Shown: piece by piece, positions 53,608 through 59,900 of the stretch | How positions within the stretch are numbered: the stretch's first letter is position 1 | Layout: every line of letters begins with the position of its first letter | Assembly (NCBI GenBank): GCA_028292665.1 | Contig: JAQGLW010000163.1 | Location: forward strand, 1 to 59,900 | Source of the DNA: Herminiimonas sp. | GTDB taxonomy: Bacteria > Pseudomonadota > Gammaproteobacteria > Burkholderiales > Burkholderiaceae_D | DNA length: 59,900 nt | Reading direction: 5' to 3' | The notes under the pieces: model-generated | Seen by the model: only the letters and a program-made list of their open reading frames with translations | Database searches by the model: none | Told to the model about the DNA's origin: nothing | Program-made: the position numbers and the translations under genes

Positions 53608-55680
53608 TCAGGATGCCATGCCGTTATGCCGCAATAATGCATCGATCGTCGGTTCTCTGCCGCGGAATGCCTTGAAGGAATCGATCGCGGGGCGCGAACC
53701 GCCGACTGCCAGTATCTCCGTCTGGAATTTCAGCCCGGTTTCCGCCAGCCTGATCCGGTCGCCGGCTGCGCCCGCTTCTTCAAACGCGCTATAGGCATCC
53801 GCAGACAGCACTTCCGCCCATTTGTAGCTATAGTACCCTGCTGCATAGCCGCCTGCAAAGATGTGGCCGAACGAGTTCTGGAAACGGTTGAATGCCGGCG
53901 GAATCAGCACCGCTACTTGATGGCGCACCTCGTTCAATACTTCCTGCACGGTTTTGCCGCCGTATGGATCATGGTCGTAATGCAAGTGCATGTCGAATAG
54001 CGAAAATTCGACCTGACGCAAGGTCTGCAAACCGGATTGGAAATTTTTTGCCGCCGTCATTTTGTCGAACAGTCCGCGCGGCAGCGGCTCGCCGGTGTCG
54101 ATGTGCGCCGTCATATGTTGAAGCACATCCCATTCCCAGCAAAAATTTTCCATGAATTGCGACGGCAGTTCAACCGCATCCCATTCGACGCCGGAGATGC
54201 CGGACACGCCGAGTTCATCGATTTGCGTCAGCATGTGATGCAATCCGTGCCCGAATTCATGGAACAGGGTGATCACTTCGTCATGCGTGAACAGCGCCGG
54301 CTTCGCCTTGCCGTCAATTACAGCAGGTTCGGTGAAGTTGCAGGTGAGGTAGGCGACCGGAGTTTGTATGCCATGCATCAGATGGCGTCGTCCGCGCGCG
54401 TCGTCCATCCATGCGCCGCCGCGCTTGCCGCTGCGCGCATACAAGTCCAGATAAAACTGGCCGACCAATTGGCCATTTTTTTCGATGCGGAAGAATTTCA
54501 CATCCTTGTGCCAGGCCGCTGCGGCATCCGGTTTGATTTCCACCGAAAACAAGGTCTGCACCAGATGGAACAAACCGTCGATGACTTTGGATTCGGGGAA
54601 GTATTGCTTCACTTCCTGTTCCGAAAAGGCATAACGCCGTTCGCGCAGTTTTTCGGATGCGTACGCGATATCCCATGCTTCGAGCGCAGCGATGCCGAGT
54701 TCATTTTTGGCAAAGGCACGCAGTTCGGCCAGATCGTTTTCGGCAAACGGCCGCGCACGCCGGGCCAGATCTTGCAGGAACTGGATTACCTGCTCGGGTG
54801 TCTGCGCCATTTTCGGCACCAATGAGACTTCTGCGAAATTCTTGTAGCCCAACAGCCCGGACTCTTCGTCGCGCAGCTTCAACATCTCGGCGATGTTTTG
54901 CGTATTGTCCCATTCAGGCTTGCCGCCAAGCTCGGACGCCTTGGTCACGTTGGCGCGGTAAATCGTTTCGCGCAATGCGCGGTCGTCGGCAAATTGCAGA
55001 ATAGGGAAGTAGGATGGGAAGTGCAGCGTGAATTTGAATCCCGGCCTGCTTTCTTTTTCGGCTGTTGCGCGGGCGGCCTGTTTGGCATCGTCGGGCAAGC
55101 CGGATAACTGCGATTCGTCTTCGATGAAGAGCGCATAGTCATTGGTGGCGTCCAAGACGTTTTCGGAAAACTTCGTGGTGAGCGCCGCATGCTTTTCCTG
55201 GATGTCGGCAAAACGCACCTTTTTATCATCCGGCAATTCGGCGCCGCCCAGACGGAAATCGCGTAACGCATTTTCGACGATTTTTTTGCGGGCCGGGGAA
55301 AGCGTCGCATAGTCCGCGCCGGTTTTCAACGCTTTGTATTTTTCAAACAATGCGAGATTTTGTGAAAGTGCGGTCCAGAATTCGGTGATCTTCGGAAGGT
55401 TCTCGTTGTAGGCGGCGCGCAATTCGGGCGTGTCCATCACCGCATTCAAATGGCCGACGATACCCCATGCGCGGCCCAGCTTTTCCGTTGCGTCTTCAAG
55501 CGGTTCGACGAAATTATTCCACCTCACTTGCTGCATCGGCGCTTCCAGCTGCCCGACGACGGCGCGGTTCTGTTCCAGCAGCATATCGATCGCCGGCGTC
55601 ACATGGCCGGGTTTGATCGCGTCGAAACGCGGCAAATCGGAAAAATCGAGCAGCGGATTCAGGGAGGCATTTGCATTCAT
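53608..55680 (-). CDS. prlC: Oligopeptidase A (M3 metallopeptidase)
   Basis: The 690-residue zinc peptidase has the HEXXH motif in LFHEFGHGLHHML and further M3 features (SGVEWDAVELPSQFMENFCW; GYAAGYYSYKWAEVLSADAY). It degrades signal peptides and short peptides in the cytoplasm. It starts three bases after the folD stop. Confidence 0.97.
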   Translation of the reverse strand: MNANASLNPLLDFSDLPRFDAIKPGHVTPAIDMLLEQNRAVVGQLEAPMQQVRWNNFVEPLEDATEKLGRAWGIVGHLNAVMDTPELRAAYNENLPKITEFWTALSQNLALFEKYKALKTGADYATLSPARKKIVENALRDFRLGGAELPDDKKVRFADIQEKHAALTTKFSENVLDATNDYALFIEDESQLSGLPDDAKQAARATAEKESRPGFKFTLHFPSYFPILQFADDRALRETIYRANVTKASELGGKPEWDNTQNIAEMLKLRDEESGLLGYKNFAEVSLVPKMAQTPEQVIQFLQDLARRARPFAENDLAELRAFAKNELGIAALEAWDIAYASEKLRERRYAFSEQEVKQYFPESKVIDGLFHLVQTLFSVEIKPDAAAAWHKDVKFFRIEKNGQLVGQFYLDLYARSGKRGGAWMDDARGRRHLMHGIQTPVAYLTCNFTEPAVIDGKAKPALFTHDEVITLFHEFGHGLHHMLTQIDELGVSGISGVEWDAVELPSQFMENFCWEWDVLQHMTAHIDTGEPLPRGLFDKMTAAKNFQSGLQTLRQVEFSLFDMHLHYDHDPYGGKTVQEVLNEVRHQVAVLIPPAFNRFQNSFGHIFAGGYAAGYYSYKWAEVLSADAYSAFEEAGAAGDRIRLAETGLKFQTEILAVGGSRPAIDSFKAFRGREPTIDALLRHNGMAS

Positions 55681-55683
55681 TGA

Positions 55684-56529
55684 TCAGGTTCTTTCGGCAG
55701 CTTCAATAGTGTTCACTAATAACATGGTGATCGTCATCGGGCCGACGCCGCCCGGCACCGGGGTGATGTAACCGGCCACTTCCTTTGCATTGGCAAAATC
55801 GACATCGCCGCATAATTTGCCGTTGTCGTCGCGATTCATGCCGACGTCGATCACCGCCGCGCCGGGTTTGATCATGTCGGCGGTAACAATGTTCCGCTTG
55901 CCGGTCGCCACCACCAGGATATCCGCCTGGCGCGTATGGTGACCGATGTCGCGTGTCTTGGAATTGCAGATGGTGACAGTTGCGCCCGCTTGCAAGAGCA
56001 GCATTGCTTGCGGTTTGCCAACTATGTTGGACGCGCCGACGACCACCGCATGAGCGCCGCGCACCGGATAGTCGATCGATTCAAGCATCTTCATCACGCC
56101 ATAAGGCGTGCAGGGACGGAACAGCGGCTGACCGGTCATCAAAAGGCCGGCATTGCTGATATGGAAACCGTCGACATCTTTTTCAGGCGCGATCGCTTCG
56201 ATCACTTTATTCGAATCAATATGTTTGGGTAGCGGCAACTGCACCAGAATGCCATGGATTTTCGGGTCGCGGTTCAATGCGTCGATGCGTGCCAGCAATG
56301 CCGCTTCAGTCAGGTCGGCATCATATTTTTCCAGTACCGAATGAATGCCGTTGTCTTCGCATGCCTTTACCTTGTTGCGCACATACACCTGCGATGCAGG
56401 GCTGTCGCCGACCAAAACGACAGCCAGACCAGGCTGTTTGCCTTTGGCCGTCAGAACGGCTGCGCGTCTGGCGACATCGATGCGCAGTTGTTGGGATAGA
56501 AGGGTGCCGTTGATGAGTTGTGCGGACAT
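55684..56529 (-). CDS. folD: Methylenetetrahydrofolate dehydrogenase/cyclohydrolase
   Basis: The 281-residue enzyme shows [20 protein letters not shown] with the catalytic Lys after it ([10 protein letters not shown]), [28 protein letters not shown] and [15 protein letters not shown]. It interconverts methylene- and formyl-tetrahydrofolate with NADP. It heads the folD-prlC-grx-holC-DUF2486 run and diverges from aceE. Confidence 0.97.
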   Translation of the reverse strand: MSAQLINGTLLSQQLRIDVARRAAVLTAKGKQPGLAVVLVGDSPASQVYVRNKVKACEDNGIHSVLEKYDADLTEAALLARIDALNRDPKIHGILVQLPLPKHIDSNKVIEAIAPEKDVDGFHISNAGLLMTGQPLFRPCTPYGVMKMLESIDYPVRGAHAVVVGASNIVGKPQAMLLLQAGATVTICNSKTRDIGHHTRQADILVVATGKRNIVTADMIKPGAAVIDVGMNRDDNGKLCGDVDFANAKEVAGYITPVPGGVGPMTITMLLVNTIEAAERT

Positions 56530-56862
56530 GGTATGCGGTGAGGTGTACTGTTAAACCACGATTATAAAGCGACCGACATACCGGAGGACGATCCGGATTT
56601 CCGGAATGGCTTCCGGAAAACGAAATCTGACGCAAATCGACGGCACCTTACTTGTTGCGGAAGGCTCTAATAGTCATGGAAACAAGCTTATATCAGAATA
56701 GCGAAATTTCACATTATAAAATTCAATATCGCTATTTGAAAATATGGAAAAGTCATGTAATATGTTTCGACTTTATACACAACAGCGGTAATTTGGACCA
56801 AAATGGCCAACTGCGATGTTTAATCGGGTCGGCAATATAGGCAATAAATAGGAGACGAACTC
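56530..56862. promoter_or_regulatory. Divergent folD/aceE control region
   Basis: 333 bp without a gene. It holds an inverted repeat AATAGCGA (56697-56704) / TCGCTATT (56729-56736), a candidate aceE promoter TTGAAA (56736-56741) / TAATAT (56758-56763) with spacer 16, and a palindrome TTTGGACCAAA (56792-56802) that resembles GntR/PdhR-type operators just downstream of the start site. AGGAG lies eight bases before the aceE ATG. Confidence 0.5.
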
Positions 56863-59559
56863 ATGTCAGCCCAACTCGACTTGGTCATGGCGCAAGCCGC
56901 CAACGATCCCGATGTAATGGAAACGCAGGAATGGCTCGATGCACTCGAAGCCGTCATCGAAAACGAGGGCCCGGAACGAGCGCATTACCTGATGGAGCGC
57001 ATGGTCGATCTGGCCCGACGCCGCGGCGCGCATATTCCTTTTTCCAGCAATACTGCCTACGTCAACACGATTCCAGCCCATTTGGGCGAACACTGTCCCG
57101 GCAATCTCGAATACGAGGAACGCTTGCGTTCCTGGATGCGCTGGAATGCGATGGCGATGGTGGTCAAGGCCAATCGCGCCGACCCCGATCTGGGCGGGCA
57201 TTTATCGAGTTTTGCCTCGCTGGCCAACATGCTGGGCATCGGCTTCAACCATTTCTGGCATGCACCGTCCGAAGACCACGGCGGCGATTTGCTGTACATC
57301 CAGGGACATTCGTCTCCCGGCATTTATGCGCGGGCTTTTCTCGAAGGCCGGCTGACCGAAGAACAACTGCTCAACTTCCGCCGTGAAGTCGATGGCAAGG
57401 GCCTGTCTTCCTATCCGCATCCGAAGTTGATGCCGGAATTCTGGCAATTTCCGACCGTGTCGATGGGCCTGGGCCCGTTGATGTCGATTTACCAGGCGCG
57501 CTTTTTGAAATATCTGCATGCGCGCGGCATCGCCGATACCGAAAAGCGCAAGGTATGGGCGTTTTGCGGCGACGGTGAAATGGACGAACCGGAATCGATG
57601 GGTGCGATCGGCATGGCCGGCCGTGAAATGCTCGACAATCTGATCATGGTCGTCAACTGCAATCTGCAGCGTCTGGACGGTCCGGTGCGCGGCAACGGCA
57701 AGATCATCCAGGAACTGGAAGCCGATTTCCGCGGCGCCGGCTGGAACGTCATCAAGGTCATCTGGGGTCCCGGCTGGGACGACCTGCTGGCGCACGACAA
57801 GGAAGGCATTCTGCAGCGCGTGATGATGGAAACCGTTGACGGCGAATACCAGAATTACAAGGCGAAGGACGGCGCTTACGTGCGCAAGCATTTCTTCGGC
57901 AAGCATCCGAAATTGCTGGAAATGGTCGCCAACATGAGCGACGACGACATCTGGCGCCTGACGCGCGGCGGCCATGATCCGCACAAGATTTACGCCGCAT
58001 TCAAGGTGGCGCAGGAGCACAAGGGACAGCCGACCGTATTGCTGGTCAAGACCGTCAAGGGCTACGGCATGGGCAAGTCGGGCGAAGCGCGCAATACCGC
58101 GCACCAGACCAAGAAGCTCGACGACGAGGCAATCCGCGAAATGCGCGACCGCTTCAGCATTCCGATCCCCGACGATAAATTGTCGGAAGTGCCGTTCTTC
58201 AAGCCTTCCGAGGATTCCCCTGAAATCAAGTATCTGCACGAGCGCCGCAAGGCGCTGGGCGGTTATCTGCCGCAGCGCCGGACCAAGGCGGACGAGAGAT
58301 TGCCGGTGCCGGAATTGTCGGCATTCAAGGCAGTGCTCGACCCGACGGCGGAAGGCCGCGAGATTTCGACCACGCAGGCGTTTGTGCGCATTATCACGAT
58401 ACTGCTGCGCGATGCCAATCTCGGGAAGCGCGTGGTGCCGATTCTGGTCGATGAATCGCGTACCTTCGGCATGGAAGGCTTGTTCCGCCAGATCGGCATC
58501 TTCAATCAGCAGGGTCAATTGTATGAACCTGTCGACAAGGATCAGGTGATGTATTACCGCGAGGACAAGGCGGGCCAGCTTTTGCAGGAAGGCATTAACG
58601 AAGCGGGCGGAATGAGTTCGTGGATTGCGGCAGCGACGTCGTACTCGACCAATAACCGCATCATGATTCCGTTCTACACGTTCTATTCGATGTTCGGCTT
58701 GCAGCGGATCGGCGACCTGGCATGGGCGGCGGGCGATATGCGCGCACGCGGCTTCCTGCTCGGCGGCACGGCGGGGCGCACGACTCTGAACGGCGAAGGC
58801 CTGCAGCATGAGGACGGACATAGTCATGTGCTGGCATCGACGATTCCGAACTGCATACCGTACGATCCTACTTTTTCTCATGAAGTCGCGGTCATCATGC
58901 AGGACGGCTTGAAACGCATGATCGAAAATCAGGAAGACGTGTTCTACTACATCACGCTGATGAACGAGAACTATCCTCAACCGGGACTGAAGCCGGGCCA
59001 GGAAGAAGGCATTCTCAAAGGCCTTTATCTGTTGCAGGAGGGCCCGAAGAAAGCCAAACAGCGCGTGCAATTGATGGGTTCCGGCACCATCCTGCGCGAA
59101 GTGATCGGCGCTGTCGACCTGTTGAAAGACGATTGGGGCGTTGCTGCCGATGTATGGTCGGCGCCATCGTTTACCCTGCTGGCGCGCGACGGTCAGGATG
59201 TGGAACGCTGGAACATGTTGAATCCGTCCGAAAAGCCGCGTGTTGCGCATGTCACGCAATCCCTGCAGAATACCGCCGGGCCTATCGTCGTGGCGACCGA
59301 CTATATGCGTACGTTCGCCGAGCAGATCCGCGCGTTCATACCGAAAGGACGCGGTTACAAAGTTCTCGGTACGGATGGATTCGGCCGCTCCGACACACGC
59401 GTCAAGTTGCGCGAATTCTTTGAAGTGAATCGTTATTTTGTCACCATAGCGGCGCTCAAATCGCTGGCGGACGAAGGCGCGATTAACGTATCCGTCGTTG
59501 CGCAGGCGATTGAAAAGTACGGTATTAATCCGAATAAACCGAATCCGGTTACTTTGTAA
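56863..59559 (+). CDS. aceE: Pyruvate dehydrogenase E1 component
   Basis: The 898-residue homodimeric-type E1 has the ThDP motif GDGEMDEPESMG...NLIMVVNCN, HFWHAPSEDHGGDLLYIQGH and the C-terminal transketolase part (FYTFYSMFGLQRIGDLAWAA, GLQHEDGHSHVLASTIPNC). It decarboxylates pyruvate for the complex with E2 (aceF, next) and E3. Length is close to Escherichia coli AceE. Confidence 0.98.
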   Translation: MSAQLDLVMAQAANDPDVMETQEWLDALEAVIENEGPERAHYLMERMVDLARRRGAHIPFSSNTAYVNTIPAHLGEHCPGNLEYEERLRSWMRWNAMAMVVKANRADPDLGGHLSSFASLANMLGIGFNHFWHAPSEDHGGDLLYIQGHSSPGIYARAFLEGRLTEEQLLNFRREVDGKGLSSYPHPKLMPEFWQFPTVSMGLGPLMSIYQARFLKYLHARGIADTEKRKVWAFCGDGEMDEPESMGAIGMAGREMLDNLIMVVNCNLQRLDGPVRGNGKIIQELEADFRGAGWNVIKVIWGPGWDDLLAHDKEGILQRVMMETVDGEYQNYKAKDGAYVRKHFFGKHPKLLEMVANMSDDDIWRLTRGGHDPHKIYAAFKVAQEHKGQPTVLLVKTVKGYGMGKSGEARNTAHQTKKLDDEAIREMRDRFSIPIPDDKLSEVPFFKPSEDSPEIKYLHERRKALGGYLPQRRTKADERLPVPELSAFKAVLDPTAEGREISTTQAFVRIITILLRDANLGKRVVPILVDESRTFGMEGLFRQIGIFNQQGQLYEPVDKDQVMYYREDKAGQLLQEGINEAGGMSSWIAAATSYSTNNRIMIPFYTFYSMFGLQRIGDLAWAAGDMRARGFLLGGTAGRTTLNGEGLQHEDGHSHVLASTIPNCIPYDPTFSHEVAVIMQDGLKRMIENQEDVFYYITLMNENYPQPGLKPGQEEGILKGLYLLQEGPKKAKQRVQLMGSGTILREVIGAVDLLKDDWGVAADVWSAPSFTLLARDGQDVERWNMLNPSEKPRVAHVTQSLQNTAGPIVVATDYMRTFAEQIRAFIPKGRGYKVLGTDGFGRSDTRVKLREFFEVNRYFVTIAALKSLADEGAINVSVVAQAIEKYGINPNKPNPVTL

Positions 59560-59588
59560 TCCACTATCAATAAATAACACTAACAATT

Positions 59589-59690
59589 CCCTCCCGTTCA
59601 AGGGGAGGGCCGGGCTGGGGTGAATTGAAGGTCAGCGTGGTTATGCGACCGAAATCCATCTTCAGCCCGGCCCTCTGTCCGAGGGAGAGA
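59589..59690. repeat. REP-like inverted pair between aceE and aceF
   Basis: CCCTCCC/GGGAGGG (59589-59595, 59603-59609) is followed by CCGGGCTGGGGTGA; the mirror AGCCCGGCCCT lies at 59663-59673. AGGGCCGGGCTG (59606-59617) and CAGCCCGGCCCT (59662-59673) are exact complements. The style is that of dispersed CCCTC...GCTGGGGTGA extragenic repeats in proteobacteria; the pair resembles a REP doublet. Confidence 0.6.
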
Positions 59691-59710
59691 GTGAGAACGG
59701 AGCTAACACT

Positions 59711-59900
59711 ATGAGTTTGACTGAAGTCAAAGTCCCGGATATCGGCGATTTCAAGGAAGTGGAAGTCATTGAGCTGCTGGTGAAGCCGGGCGATACGATC
59801 AAGGCGGATCAATCGCTGGTGACGGTCGAATCCGACAAGGCCAGCATGGAGATTCCGTCGAGCCATGCCGGCGTGGTGAAGGAACTGAAGGTCAAGATCG
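59711..59900 (+). CDS. aceF: Dihydrolipoamide acetyltransferase, N-terminal part (cut by window end)
   Basis: Only the first 63 codons are present. They form a lipoyl domain ([20 protein letters not shown]) with the lipoylated Lys 43 in [11 protein letters not shown]. The gene follows aceE as expected for the E2 subunit. The catalytic domain lies outside the window. Confidence 0.96.
   Translation, partial: MSLTEVKVPDIGDFKEVEVIELLVKPGDTIKADQSLVTVESDKASMEIPSSHAGVVKELKVKI

Noticed and set aside
57202-59601. 799-codon minus-strand frame opposite aceE
   Set aside because: Antisense shadow of a highly biased gene; aceE is an unmistakable match over its full length.

Overview
The window reads as chromosomal DNA of a betaproteobacterium of the order Burkholderiales. 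The best guess is an Oxalobacteraceae / Herminiimonas-like organism. This rests on gene order and protein style: trxA-rho-rpmE2, an addB-addA recombination nuclease, zapB-zapA followed by 6S RNA, holC with a DUF2486 gene, a small Trp-rich protein gene, and the E1-type aceE-aceF pyruvate dehydrogenase. The genus is inferred, not shown. No tRNA, rRNA, CRISPR array, insertion sequence or prophage was seen.

Layout. (1) 1-1400: four small plus-strand genes of unknown or poorly known role, ending in a perfect hairpin. (2) 1493-21170, all minus strand: a nearly gap-free block of about 19.7 kb. It starts with a Flp pilin gene, runs through a Tad (Flp/type IVb) pilus assembly set (TadG-like, TadE-like proteins, a pilin-like protein, CpaB/RcpC, secretin RcpA, FHA-TadA ATPase, TadB, TadC, DUF192, TPR lipoprotein, TadE), passes through DUF805 and two single-domain cyclic-nucleotide-binding-like proteins, and ends with a two-partner secretion pair, tpsB-tpsA. 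TpsA carries a roughly 350-residue Gly/Asp/Thr-rich region and a C-terminal Cys pair. This surface-adhesion block is the most unusual part of the window. Prepilin peptidase (TadV) and TadZ are not here. (3) 21478-27073: a Sel1-repeat protein, then a minus-strand operon of GT39 glycosyltransferase, MATE transporter, a 64-residue small ORF and a serine-hydrolase-fold protein, with a decayed MATE fragment at its end.

(4) 27200-35820: rpmE2, rho and trxA on the minus strand, and addB-addA diverging on the plus strand. (5) 35932-42638, plus strand: NfeD and slipin membrane-quality proteins, a GT4 glycosyltransferase with a polysaccharide-deacetylase-like protein, zapB-zapA, 6S RNA with promoter and terminator, an EVE-domain protein and a TSUP anion exporter. 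(6) 42661-51926: malonyl-CoA synthetase, lgt, a LysR regulator divergent from ilvD, a small Trp-rich protein, cytochrome c, a branched-chain amino acid binding protein divergent from an Lrp/AsnC regulator, and dadA. Strong palindromic terminators separate several of these units. (7) 52063-56529, minus strand: folD, prlC, a DUF4124-glutaredoxin protein, holC and DUF2486 in one run. (8) 56863 to the end: aceE, a REP-like inverted repeat, and the first 63 codons of aceF, cut by the window edge.

Most of the window is core metabolism and housekeeping. The accessory character lies in the Tad/TPS block, the small-gene cluster beside it, and the GT39-MATE-hydrolase operon. Starts were adjusted from the longest open frame wherever a family start, a ribosome binding site or an ATGA/GTGA/TAATG overlap supported it.
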